Notes: generated by a model from the letters alone, not told the origin. 23,321 nt of DNA from an uncultured Lachnospiraceae bacterium (GCA_910585555.1 CAJUFU010000030.1:14628-37948); one strand, 5' to 3'; shown: positions 8,091 to 16,041, counted from the stretch's first letter. Translations and numbers: made by a program.

Positions 8091-9087
8091 TTATGCCAAA
8101 ATATCCATATATTTGATTCTCACCAGTTCATAATCCAGCACGATCTGCTGTCCTTCACCGCCCTCAAGCAGACGTTTCAATTCTTTCACTGCCTCCGATG
8201 CAATCCGTTTAAAATTCTGACGCACCGTATTCATCTGCTTGCCCGCATATCCCATCAGGGTAATGCCGTCAAATCCGCATACCGGCCGGAAAATATCCAT
8301 TTCCATCAGCGCCTTCATGGCCCCGATTGCCATTAAGTCGGACGCACACACTACAATATCTTTCCGCTTCGCATACTTAAACGCCAGATTTCTGGCCTGC
8401 AGCTCGGAGAACTCCCCGTTCCTGATCAGCAAAGGAAGATTCTTCTCCTGGGCAAGTTTTCGGATTCCCTTAAGCCGTTCTTCGGAGACATAACCGTTCT
8501 TCTTGCCAGCCAGATAGAGGATACTCTTACCTTTGTTTTCTAAGAGTGTCTTCTTAGCCACATCATACTGTGCCCTGGCCTGGTCAATCCACACGGAGGA
8601 TGTATTCTCGTTCACAAGGGGCGCATCCACTGCCACAATCTTAAAAGTCATGGTATCAATCAGCTTATGCAGCACCTTGTCATCCTTCGACATGCCAAAG
8701 ATAATAAGCCCCGTAATACTCTGTGATTGTAAATAGCGTGTCACCTCTTCTAAACTTTTATTCTTTAGCATGGAATAAAATACCGTGATCACATCAAGGT
8801 TCATCTCCACTGCCTGGCCTATGGTTCCGGCCATGTACTGCATATTAATTTCATCTACCGCCTGAGATACATTATCCAAATTCATTAAAAGTGCTACTCT
8901 GCCGGATTGTTTTGAGGACAGCGCCGCCGCCACCGAATTGGGTACAAAATTTAACTCTGCCACCGCTTCCTGCACTTTTTTCTTCGTGGCCTCGCTGACA
9001 TTCGGATAATTGTTCAATACCTTGGAAACGGTAGAGATTGCCACCCCTGCATGTTTCGCCACATCTCTTCCGATCTATCGATACCAT
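8091..9087 (-). CDS. LacI/GalR-family transcriptional regulator, N-terminus disrupted by adapter-like bases
   Basis: A sugar-responsive repressor: an N-terminal LacI helix-turn-helix (DVAKHAGVAISTVSKVLNNY) and hinge (NFVPNSVAAALSSKQS), then a periplasmic-binding-protein-like effector domain to the C-terminus. The intended start is ATG 9087, reading M-V-S-I, but ten bases (9075-9066) separate this from the conserved D-V-A-K-H codons where the family has one codon. The extra seven bases break the frame, and the region contains an Illumina adapter 12-mer. The biological gene is therefore probably intact. As written, only the GTG at 9062 opens the main frame, and it would lose the first helix-turn-helix residues. 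Its position before glgP suggests control of glycogen or maltodextrin use. The effector is unknown. Confidence 0.87.
9065..9076. other. Adapter-like 12-mer inside the LacI-type gene
   Basis: Plus-strand CTCTTCCGATCT is identical to the 3' end of the adapter found at 8-41; on the minus strand it reads AGATCGGAAGAG, the usual adapter read-through start. It falls exactly at the frame break of the LacI-type gene, so it is most likely a mis-assembled junction. Confidence 0.8.
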
Positions 9088-9180
9088 GACGCCTTCCATT
9101 CTGAAAAACACATTTCTTTTCGGAAAATGGGACGTTTCTCCCTCCTTTCTCAAAGAACCGCAATTGAGAAAAGGTTTTCC

Positions 9181-9194
9181 GGAAATCGTTTTCC
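9181..9194 (-). promoter_or_regulatory. LacI-type operator candidate (autoregulation)
   Basis: On the minus strand GGAAAACGATTTCC is a near-palindrome (12 of 14 positions) with the central CG typical of LacI/CcpA-family operators. It lies at about +1 to +14 of the promoter predicted for the regulator gene. A weaker similar element, GAAAAGGTTTTC, lies at 9168-9179. Autoregulation is inferred. Confidence 0.45.
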
Positions 9195-9200
9195 TAAATC

Positions 9201-9229
9201 ATCATATAACAAAAGAGTGGTTTTGTAAA
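9201..9229 (-). promoter_or_regulatory. Promoter of the LacI-type gene and glgP
   Basis: Minus strand: TTTACA (9229-9224), 17-base spacer, TATGAT (9206-9201). The -35 box and spacer lie inside the pfk terminator hairpin, so terminator and promoter share bases. Confidence 0.55.
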
Positions 9230-9239
9230 CCACTCTTTT
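9211..9239 (-). terminator. Intrinsic terminator after phosphofructokinase gene
   Basis: A perfect 13-base-pair stem, AAAAGAGTGGTTT (9211-9223) with AAACCACTCTTTT (9227-9239), and a three-base loop. On the minus strand the last arm ends in CTCTTTTGTT, supplying the U-run. It starts 20 bases after the gene's stop codon. Confidence 0.8.
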
Positions 9240-9258
9240 GAAAAAAATTGAAATTATT

Positions 9259-10485
9259 TTATTTTCTTACCAAATGTCTAGGCGTACCATTCACGAACAG
9301 AGGCTGAAGCTCGCCCATAATAAGCGGTCTTGCATATTTCTCATAGCCTTCTGTCAAGCCCTTGCCATCTGCTGTAATCCACTCATCGGGAACCTTTCTC
9401 TCCACATTGGCGATAGCGTGGATATCGTATGCGCTGGTGCCGCACTGATAAGGGTCATCCCCGTTTCTGTCAAGGGTGATCATCATACCGGTCTTACCCT
9501 CTTCCGCCGCCATCACTGCATCATGACCAACCTGGAATGCCTCGTTGATATCTGTCAGAGATGCCAGATGTGTGGCTGCTCTCTGTAAGGTAGAGAACTC
9601 GATTGCACGAGTCTTTAATCCTGTCTCAGCCGCGATCTTGTCCGCCAGCATAACCGCCGTACCGGACATCTGCTTATGACCAAACGCATCCACTGCCACT
9701 TCCTTTCCAAGCTCGCAGACATATCTGCCGTCCGCCACATGAACACCCTCGGACACTGCAATGACAACGGAAGATTTCGTAGCGGCAAGCTCTTTCACAT
9801 CCTCCATGAATTTATCAATATCGAATACTTTCTCAGGAAGGTAGATCGCATCACAGCCTTCACAGTCATCGCCCTTAGCGAGCGCTGCTGCCGCTGTAAG
9901 CCATCCCGCATTACGTCCCATAATCTCCACGATACAGATGGTAGGCTTCTTCGCACCGAAGGAAGAGTTATCTCTGATAATCTCCTTTAAGGAAGTAGCA
10001 ATATATTTTGCTGCAGAGCCATATCCAGGACAGTGATCTGTCACAGGAAGATCGTTGTCGATGGTCTTAGGCACGCCCATGAATCTCTGCGGTTTATTGT
10101 GTGCAGCCGCATAATCGGACAACATCTTGACCGTATCCATGGAATCATTGCCGCCTGCATAGAACAGACACTCGATATCATGTTTCTCCATGATCTCAAA
10201 TACTTTCTCATAAACATCTTCATGGCCTTCAATCTGAGGCATTTTAAAACGGCAGGAGCCGAGGAATGCAGAGGGCGTTCTCTTTAAAAGCTCGATGCCC
10301 GTCTCGTCATCCAGATATTCTCCAAGATCAATCATCTTGTCATCCAAAAATCCCTCGATACCATGCACCATACCATAAATCTTCTTCACACCAAGTTTCT
10401 TTGCAGCAGCATACACACCTGCTACGGAAGAATTGATAACGGCTGTAGGGCCGCCAGACTGACCAACAACAATATTTCCTTTCAT
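9259..10485 (-). CDS. 6-phosphofructokinase, probably pyrophosphate-dependent
   Basis: A glycolytic kinase that phosphorylates fructose-6-phosphate in the cytoplasm. Its 408 residues open with GQSGGPTAVIN (8-18), a phosphate-binding loop, then GGNDS (111-115), PKTIDND (139-145) and MGRNAGW (about 189-195). Known family rule: ATP enzymes carry Gly at the second D of GGDGS and Gly in PGTIDND, whereas PPi enzymes carry Asp and Lys. Here those positions are Asp114 and Lys140, so PPi is the likely phosphate donor and the reaction would be reversible. Asn113 replaces the usual Asp of GGDDS. It has its own promoter and terminator, so it is probably monocistronic. The start at 10485 follows GGAG by about 11 bases. 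Confidence 0.93.
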   Translation of the reverse strand: MKGNIVVGQSGGPTAVINSSVAGVYAAAKKLGVKKIYGMVHGIEGFLDDKMIDLGEYLDDETGIELLKRTPSAFLGSCRFKMPQIEGHEDVYEKVFEIMEKHDIECLFYAGGNDSMDTVKMLSDYAAAHNKPQRFMGVPKTIDNDLPVTDHCPGYGSAAKYIATSLKEIIRDNSSFGAKKPTICIVEIMGRNAGWLTAAAALAKGDDCEGCDAIYLPEKVFDIDKFMEDVKELAATKSSVVIAVSEGVHVADGRYVCELGKEVAVDAFGHKQMSGTAVMLADKIAAETGLKTRAIEFSTLQRAATHLASLTDINEAFQVGHDAVMAAEEGKTGMMITLDRNGDDPYQCGTSAYDIHAIANVERKVPDEWITADGKGLTEGYEKYARPLIMGELQPLFVNGTPRHLVRK

Positions 10486-10556
10486 TTAGCTGTCTCTCCT
10501 TTGATTATTTTTCTGGTTTACTGTAGTTAACGCCGATGTCCAATGACACTATCACG

Positions 10557-10585
10557 ATTATACCAAATATTCTCAGGCAAGACAA
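10557..10585 (-). promoter_or_regulatory. Promoter of the phosphofructokinase gene
   Basis: Minus strand TTGTCT (10585-10580), 17-base spacer, perfect TATAAT (10562-10557), giving a leader of about 65 bases before ATG 10485. Confidence 0.75.
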
Positions 10586-10613
10586 GTACCTACATTGCGC
10601 GAAAAAAACCACA

Positions 10614-10642
10614 TTGTATTTAATGCGTAAACATGTTAGACT
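10614..10642 (+). promoter_or_regulatory. Candidate promoter of the DegV gene
   Basis: TTGTAT (10614-10619), 17-base spacer, TAGACT (10637-10642). It diverges from the pfk promoter within the same intergenic region. The -10 box is weak. Confidence 0.4.
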
Positions 10643-10718
10643 CGTAAATGTAAAATGAGAATAGAAATTAAAACAAGGAGTCCTGTAGTTGCGTAAGTGC
10701 TCCGGAATGGAGAATATT

Positions 10719-11606
10719 ATGAACGAATATATCATCAGCTGCTGTTCCACCGCAGATCTGTCGGCAGAACATTTCAACAAAAGAGGCATTTCTTACATCT
10801 GTTTTCACTATGAATTAGACGGTGTACAGTACAGTGACGATTTGGGAAAGTCCATGCCTTTCGAGAAATTTTACCAGGCCATGTCGGATGGAGCGGACAC
10901 CAAGACTTCACAGATTAACGTGGCAGAATTTACGGAATATTTTGAGCCCTTTCTCAAGGAAGGAAAGGATATCCTGCACTTAAGTCTCTCGTCCGGTATC
11001 TCCGGCGTTGTCAACTCGGCCATGACCGCCAAGAACAGCTTGGAGGAACAGTATCCGGACCGAAAGATTTATATTGTGGATTCTCTTGCGGCATCTTCCG
11101 GCTACGGTCTTTTGATGGATAAGCTTGCCGACCTGCGGGATGAGGGCATGTCCGTGGATGCACTGTATCACTGGGCAATGGACAACCGCTTAAGACTCAA
11201 CCACTGGTTCTTCTCCACAGACCTGACTTTCTACATTCGGGGCGGGCGCATCTCCAAGACTTCCGGTTTCATCGGCGGTATGCTAAATATCTGCCCGCTC
11301 CTCAATGTAGACCATCTGGGGAAATTGATTCCCCGCTATAAGATTCGTACCAAGCGCAAGGTCATTCATACCATTGTTGATAAAATGGAGGAATGTCTGG
11401 AAGAAGGATGTGCCTACCACGGCAAATGTTATATCTCCCACTCGGCCTGCTATGAAGACGCCAGGGCAGTTGCCGATCTGATTGAAGAACGTTTCCCCCA
11501 TCTTGACGGTAAAGTTTTGATCAACAATATCGGCACCACCATCGGCGCCCACACAGGCCCCGGCACCGTGGCCGTATTTTTCTGGGGAAAAGAGAGGGTT
11601 GACTAA
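10719..11606 (+). CDS. DegV family fatty-acid-binding protein
   Basis: DegV-family proteins (fatty-acid kinase binding component FakB type) hold a fatty acid for phosphorylation by FakA. This one has 295 residues from ATG 10719, chosen because GGAG lies six bases upstream and the protein then opens YIISCCSTADL, matching the family start (strand followed by D/C-S-T-x-D-L). Alternatives are ATG 10707 and TTG 10689. Visible signatures: TSQI (about 63-66), SLSSGISGVVNSA in the first lobe, IVDSLAASSGYG, YIRGGRISK, and the closing GTTIGAHTGPGTVAVFFWG. Asp replaced by Cys near the N-terminus (S-C-C-S-T) is slightly unusual. No fakA is in view. Its stop codon lies within the hairpin shared with the convergent regulator gene. 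Confidence 0.9.
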   Translation: MNEYIISCCSTADLSAEHFNKRGISYICFHYELDGVQYSDDLGKSMPFEKFYQAMSDGADTKTSQINVAEFTEYFEPFLKEGKDILHLSLSSGISGVVNSAMTAKNSLEEQYPDRKIYIVDSLAASSGYGLLMDKLADLRDEGMSVDALYHWAMDNRLRLNHWFFSTDLTFYIRGGRISKTSGFIGGMLNICPLLNVDHLGKLIPRYKIRTKRKVIHTIVDKMEECLEEGCAYHGKCYISHSACYEDARAVADLIEERFPHLDGKVLINNIGTTIGAHTGPGTVAVFFWGKERVD

Positions 11607-11623
11607 ATTAGTCAACCCTCTCT
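11591..11623. terminator. Bidirectional terminator between degV and the LytTR regulator
   Basis: A 16-base inverted repeat, AGAGAGGGTTGACTAA (11591-11606) and its exact complement (11608-11623), with one base between. The minus-strand side runs into CTCTTTTCC, a better U-run than the plus side. The left arm encodes the last codons and stop of the DegV gene. Confidence 0.75.
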
Positions 11624-11633
11624 TGCTCCTGAT

Positions 11634-12359
11634 TCACTCACCGCAATAATATGCAAAATATCTTTCCCGCACCGCCTGGTAAGAGCCTCTGGGCGGATAT
11701 ATTTTCTTACCGGTATCCATCCGTATTTCCTGCTTGCTGATACACTCAATGTGTTCCATATTGACAAGATAAGCGACTCCCACCCGCATAAACTCGGCAT
11801 AAGGGGAAAGCATCTCCACAATCTTGGCCATGGTGATGCGAAGCATACACGACGTGCCGTCCGCAAAGTACATACATTGGATTTTGCCCTGCGCCTCGCA
11901 GCATACGATGTCATCCACCGCTACGCGCTGTAACATTCCCTCAACACGCAAAAGGATATATTTCCTGCGCTCTTCCTCCATTTCTTTTAAAAGTCTGTCC
12001 AATAGGGGAAACAGCCTCTCGGCGGACAGCGGCTTAACCAGATACTGTACCGCCTCCACCTCAAAAGCATCCAGAGCATGTTCCCTTGACGTCGTCAGAA
12101 ATACAATCCTGCACTGCTTTCCCATATGCCGCAGTTCTCTTGCCGCCTGGATGCCTGGTTTATCCGGCATATAAATGTCCATCAGAATCAAATCCGGAAG
12201 ATATTCCTCTTCTTCTATCAGATCAAGCAGCGTCCCGGCACTTTTAAAACTTTCCACCTTAAAATCGACGCCAGAATGCCTGTCCCGGTATTCTGTAAGC
12301 ATCTGCTCCGTCTTATACAGTTGTTCTTCCTCGTCATCACAGAGCGCAATCAAATACAT
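11634..12359 (-). CDS. LytTR-family response regulator (AgrA/LytR type)
   Basis: A 241-residue two-component regulator. The receiver domain (1-120) has the acidic pair D8/D9, phospho-acceptor Asp61 in LILMDIYMPD, a Thr at 89-90 and Lys109 in YLVKP. The C-terminal LytTR DNA-binding domain (about 135-238) shows EAQGKIQCMYFADG and FMRVGVAYLVNMEHIE, the typical strand pattern. AGGAG lies seven bases before ATG 12359. It starts 13 bases after the stop of the upstream kinase gene, forming an operon of two kinases and one regulator. Such regulators often control peptide-quorum, bacteriocin or cell-wall genes; no target is evident here. No paired LytTR direct repeats were found by eye in the adjacent gaps. 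Confidence 0.92.
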   Translation of the reverse strand: MYLIALCDDEEEQLYKTEQMLTEYRDRHSGVDFKVESFKSAGTLLDLIEEEEYLPDLILMDIYMPDKPGIQAARELRHMGKQCRIVFLTTSREHALDAFEVEAVQYLVKPLSAERLFPLLDRLLKEMEEERRKYILLRVEGMLQRVAVDDIVCCEAQGKIQCMYFADGTSCMLRITMAKIVEMLSPYAEFMRVGVAYLVNMEHIECISKQEIRMDTGKKIYPPRGSYQAVRERYFAYYCGE

Positions 12360-12372
12360 GCTTTCTCTCCTG

Positions 12373-13581
12373 TCATCCTGTTGCCGAAATCTCTGCGTCC
12401 GGTGGAATATTCATGACCAGACGGCAGATAAACACACCGTTTTCATTTTTAAAATCGTATTCCCCGTCAAATTTCTCCACTGTCCTGACAATGCTCATCA
12501 CACCCACACCGCCAGTATCCTCTGGCCTTGGCAATCCTTTTTCTAACGACGCTTCAAGCCTGCAGGTATTGCTGCAATAAATGGCCAGTTTATTTTTCTT
12601 TTTCCTGATGGACAGACGAACGGCACACTCCCTGTCCTGCTCTTCTTTTCTCGCCTCCATACAGCCGTACAAGGCGTTTTCCCAGGCATTGGCCAGTATG
12701 GTAATCAGATCGATATTGGGAATCCCCGTCTCCTTGTTCAACTCCACATCCAGCATAACCTTAATCTTTTCTTTTGTGGCCTGCTCTTTATAAGCTGACA
12801 GGATTGTGTTTATGGCAGCGTTCCCGCAGATTTTTCCACTTTCTTCTTCCCCCGCTGATGACAGCAGTTCCATATTCCATTCTAACAGCCTGTGATTCAT
12901 TTCCATAAGCTGATTTTCCAGCATATACTGTTTTTCCCTGCCGATATGCAGATAAAGCCGAAAGACCAGAACCTGCATGATACCTGTCAGGAAGAAATTC
13001 ATCGCAATCTGCATCAGGCGGTAGGGCGTCTGATCGTGAATCTTCGGATTGAGAATAAAACCGATACCGAAGAAAAGGCTCAACATCATGACCGCCACAC
13101 TGAACCGGTCCAGTTCATTTTCCACATACTCAGAAAAACCCCGAATAGAGTTTTTCATCTTTCTATCTATGAAAAGGGCAATCACAGCAATCAGCACAAT
13201 GCGTACCGCTATGTCCGCCCACACATTCTTATGGAAGAATATAATTGAAATTTCAAGTCCGCCAATCAAAAATACGGATAAAAGATAGAAGATCAAAGCC
13301 AGCTTATACAGCGAAACATAGACCGAATCACGGCTTATCCAGACAGCAAATATTCCGAAGAATAAATAGGTCACAAACGCTCCCATCCGTGCAAAAACTT
13401 CCTGCGAAAAGGCGTACCAAAGACAAGTCATCGCAATCGAGGCCGCATAGAAACAGGCGCAGTAAATCCTTGTCTTATGCTTCTCAAACCTGGACTCACT
13501 CATCAGGAAAAAGAGCAGAATCACTCCCCCGATACTGACTATCATCCGAATCAAGGCTATCATTACAGAGCCGCCTAACAT
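12373..13581 (-). CDS. GHKL sensor kinase-like protein lacking the phospho-acceptor region
   Basis: A 402-residue membrane sensor of the AgrC-like GHKL group. The first 215 or so residues hold about six hydrophobic segments. After a coiled linker (YMLENQLMEMNHRLLEWNM, about 219-237) the sequence jumps directly to GKICGNAAINTILSAY. Relative to the neighbouring kinase, about 36 residues bearing the RHDxRHH box are missing. The ATP-binding domain remains: N-box ILANAWENAL (295-304) and G-box GGVGVMSIVRTV. It therefore probably cannot autophosphorylate on its own. It may work as a heterodimer partner, accessory sensor or decoy. The start codon overlaps the upstream kinase gene by seven bases, with a G9 run as its apparent ribosome binding site. 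Confidence 0.85.
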   Translation of the reverse strand: MLGGSVMIALIRMIVSIGGVILLFFLMSESRFEKHKTRIYCACFYAASIAMTCLWYAFSQEVFARMGAFVTYLFFGIFAVWISRDSVYVSLYKLALIFYLLSVFLIGGLEISIIFFHKNVWADIAVRIVLIAVIALFIDRKMKNSIRGFSEYVENELDRFSVAVMMLSLFFGIGFILNPKIHDQTPYRLMQIAMNFFLTGIMQVLVFRLYLHIGREKQYMLENQLMEMNHRLLEWNMELLSSAGEEESGKICGNAAINTILSAYKEQATKEKIKVMLDVELNKETGIPNIDLITILANAWENALYGCMEARKEEQDRECAVRLSIRKKKNKLAIYCSNTCRLEASLEKGLPRPEDTGGVGVMSIVRTVEKFDGEYDFKNENGVFICRLVMNIPPDAEISATG

Positions 13582-14921
13582 GCCATTCTACCCCCCCCCT
13601 TTATTTTTCCGCTTCCCGCGTTATATAGAATCACCTGACATGTAAACACACCGCCGGCCACCTCAAAATTGACAGAACCGTCATATTTCTTGACAGAACA
13701 CATAATACTGTTTATACCTACGCTGGTGCGTTCCTGGTTCCATGGAATCCCGTCCTTGATCATAACCTTGGCAGTACAGGTATTTTTACAGATACAAACC
13801 AACTTGCTCCCTTTTTGACATAAAGAAAGCTCTAGCTGTCTCTCTCCCGTTTCCTTCATGCAGGCGTTAATCGCATTTTCTAAAATATTAGCAAGAATGG
13901 ACACCAGATCATAATCTGAGATTTCTTCTGTCTCACCCAGCCGGATATCAGTGCTCACCTTTATTCTCTCCTGTATGGACTTATTCATGTAGGCACTCAA
14001 TAAATTATTAACCACATGATTTCTGCAATAAGTGTGGCAATACTTCTCTTCTTCCCGTTCCTCATACTCCTGCAGGTAGTCTAAAATCCCCTGATAGTCC
14101 TTCTTTCTGGCATATTCCGCAACGACTATATTATGATGCCTAAAGTCATGCCTTGTCTGTCTGGCACTTTGTTCCATCTGTTCATAGGACTGAATCTGTA
14201 CCCGCAGATATTTCTCATGCAGCTGCATCTGCTTTAATTGATTGGCATAGTCGGACTGGGCAATAAAACGAAACAGCAGCACATGTATGATCACCATCAT
14301 ACTTCCTGTGGAAAGAATGGTGACTATGTAGAGCAGGTCGTGGCGTCTCACCCTCTCGTTATAAAAAATCACGACCGTCATCACAATAAAGGTAAAAACC
14401 GAAGTTGCCGCCACCGTCCCATAGCCAATCTGTATTTCCCTGCAGACACGCATAATCTTCGTCTTAAACCATCTTTGATACAAAAAGAGGACCGGCAGGT
14501 TAACCCCCACACGAAGTCCCCAAATCACACAGTTTCCCGCTCCGGCATAGGTGTCGGTAATCACCGAGATCAATAGGTACACAAATGTCCAGAGGCTGTA
14601 ATAAGCCGAAACCAAAAGCAAAGATTTGACCGGCTCGGAGGCCGACATAAAGCAGACAAAGGCTATGCCAAAAATAAGACTTGTCAGACAATAACCGCAC
14701 AGATAAAACTGTGCCACTGATACAGAAGTCTCTTCCATACTCCGCTGCCGCTGCATCAAAAAAGATAGAAACAGCATACTTACCTGAGATAGGGCCACCG
14801 CCGCCGCTATAATAAGCATTGTTTTCTTTCTGTTGTATTTGGGTTCCAAAACAAGGTTATAAAACCACAGGCCATGAATCAGATTATTGATAATGTTTGT
14901 AATCAACGCACTTTTGTTCAT
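13575..14921 (-). CDS. GHKL sensor histidine kinase (AgrC-like), complete
   Basis: A 448-residue membrane histidine kinase. Residues 1-220 contain several hydrophobic helices. The dimerisation region carries TRHDFRHH with the probable phospho-acceptor His258. The GHKL ATPase domain shows ILANILENAINAC (342-354, Asn345 and Asn349) and SVGINSIMCSVKKYDG. It is the first gene of a three-gene unit with the H-box-less kinase and the LytTR regulator, which it is expected to phosphorylate. The C-terminal codons run through a G9 homopolymer (GGGRMAC). No pheromone precursor gene or processing peptidase is seen beside it, so the ligand is unknown. The start at 14921 has a close, weak AAGG. The 81-base gap upstream shows no clear promoter, so read-through from the antiporter gene is possible. 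Confidence 0.92.
   Translation of the reverse strand: MNKSALITNIINNLIHGLWFYNLVLEPKYNRKKTMLIIAAAVALSQVSMLFLSFLMQRQRSMEETSVSVAQFYLCGYCLTSLIFGIAFVCFMSASEPVKSLLLVSAYYSLWTFVYLLISVITDTYAGAGNCVIWGLRVGVNLPVLFLYQRWFKTKIMRVCREIQIGYGTVAATSVFTFIVMTVVIFYNERVRRHDLLYIVTILSTGSMMVIIHVLLFRFIAQSDYANQLKQMQLHEKYLRVQIQSYEQMEQSARQTRHDFRHHNIVVAEYARKKDYQGILDYLQEYEEREEEKYCHTYCRNHVVNNLLSAYMNKSIQERIKVSTDIRLGETEEISDYDLVSILANILENAINACMKETGERQLELSLCQKGSKLVCICKNTCTAKVMIKDGIPWNQERTSVGINSIMCSVKKYDGSVNFEVAGGVFTCQVILYNAGSGKIKGGGRMAC
13591..13599 (-). repeat. G9 homopolymer at the kinase-kinase junction
   Basis: Nine consecutive C on the plus strand (G on the transcribed sense). They lie four codons before the end of the first kinase gene and nine bases before the start codon of the second. 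Length changes would alter the last few residues of the first and the ribosome-binding strength or spacing of the second. One extra G creates an immediate TAG. Confidence 0.85.
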
Positions 14922-15002
14922 GGCCCTTATTTTACTATATTAAAACACTTATGATATCCTATCCGGCACAGATTGCACTTTTTAAGGTATAATTTGTCAC
15001 AT

Positions 15003-15944
15003 TTACCGCATCAGGTAAAGAAAATATCCCCCATACCCGGCCAGCATGACCACGCCGCTCAAACGTCCCAGCTTCTTATTTCTAAACACACACAGCCACA
15101 GAAGAACAGCCGCCCCGATACATACCACACTGTCCACCAAAAAGTCAGACGCATAAGCAACCGGTGTAATCAATGCCGAAGTCCCTACCACAAAGAGAAT
15201 ATTGAAGATATTGCTGCCTACAATATTACCAACCGCAATATCGGCTTTGCCTTTGATGGCCGCCGTCACGCTGGTCACAAGTTCCGGCAAAGAAGTGCCG
15301 AAAGCTACGATTGTCAGCCCGATCAGCCGCTCGCTCATGCCAAAGATTCTGGCCAGCGCTGTGGCTGCATCCACCGCCACATCAGAACCGATCACAATCA
15401 TCGCACCGCCCAGAAGAATCTGTACCAGCATCATCCAGACAGGCATGGGCTTGTCCTCCACTTCCTCTTCTTCCGGTAAGGCTTCCCCTTTCTTCGACAT
15501 GATGAGCAGATACACCAGGTAACAGATCATCAGTGCCCAGAGAATAATACCATCCCCCCGGCCCACTACGTTATCTGTATAGCCGACACCCAATAACAGT
15601 GCAGAAACCAAGATAACGAAGGGGATTTCATATCTCACCGTGGATTTCTGTACTGCTACGGGTTTGATGGCTGCGGTAATACCCAGAATCAGAAGCACAT
15701 TCATGATATTGCTCCCCACAATATTACCGATGGTAATCTCCGCACTGCCCTTTAAAGCCGCGGACACACTGACCGCCGCCTCCGGCAAAGATGTACCCAT
15801 AGCCACAATTGTAAGACCGATAACCAATTGCGGAATTCCAAATTTCTCCGCCACCTTGCTGGCGCCTTCCACGAACCTGTCCGCACCTTTCACCAACAAC
15901 ACAAATCCCACTGCCAATAATACCAACTGCATTACCACTTCCAT
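15003..15944 (-). CDS. CaCA-family cation antiporter (Na+/Ca2+ exchanger-like, YrbG type)
   Basis: A 313-residue inner-membrane antiporter with ten or so hydrophobic segments in two inverted halves. Each half carries the alpha-repeat signature: GLTIVAMGTSLPE ... GNIVGSNIMN (about 43-82) and GLTIVAFGTSLPE ... GNIVGSNIFN (about 209-248). These GTSLPE and GSN motifs bind cation. An acidic loop (ALPEEEEVEDKP, about 155-166) joins the halves. The start is ATG 15944, with GGAGG five bases upstream; an ATG at 15986 would lie before that site. Calcium is the family default. The leader RNA upstream, which resembles a manganese riboswitch, raises the possibility of Mn export. The gene is probably monocistronic or weakly continuous with the kinase genes downstream. 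Confidence 0.93.
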   Translation of the reverse strand: MEVVMQLVLLAVGFVLLVKGADRFVEGASKVAEKFGIPQLVIGLTIVAMGTSLPEAAVSVSAALKGSAEITIGNIVGSNIMNVLLILGITAAIKPVAVQKSTVRYEIPFVILVSALLLGVGYTDNVVGRGDGIILWALMICYLVYLLIMSKKGEALPEEEEVEDKPMPVWMMLVQILLGGAMIVIGSDVAVDAATALARIFGMSERLIGLTIVAFGTSLPELVTSVTAAIKGKADIAVGNIVGSNIFNILFVVGTSALITPVAYASDFLVDSVVCIGAAVLLWLCVFRNKKLGRLSGVVMLAGYGGYFLYLMR

Positions 15945-16001
15945 AACGTCCTCCGTTCCTTGAAGATCTCTTTTTTCTGTGTACATCTTTTTTTAGATGA
16001 C

Positions 16002-16041
16002 AAAAAGAGACCCTCAGCATTTTTATTATGCTAAAAGTCTC
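16002..16041 (-). terminator. Leader terminator of the antiporter gene
   Basis: Minus-strand stem GAGACUUUUAGCAU (16041-16028) with AUGCUGAGGGUCUC (16020-16007): 14 pairs, three of them G-U, a seven-base loop, then UUUUU (16006-16002). It lies about 60 bases before the start codon, as in transcription-attenuating riboswitches. Confidence 0.88.
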
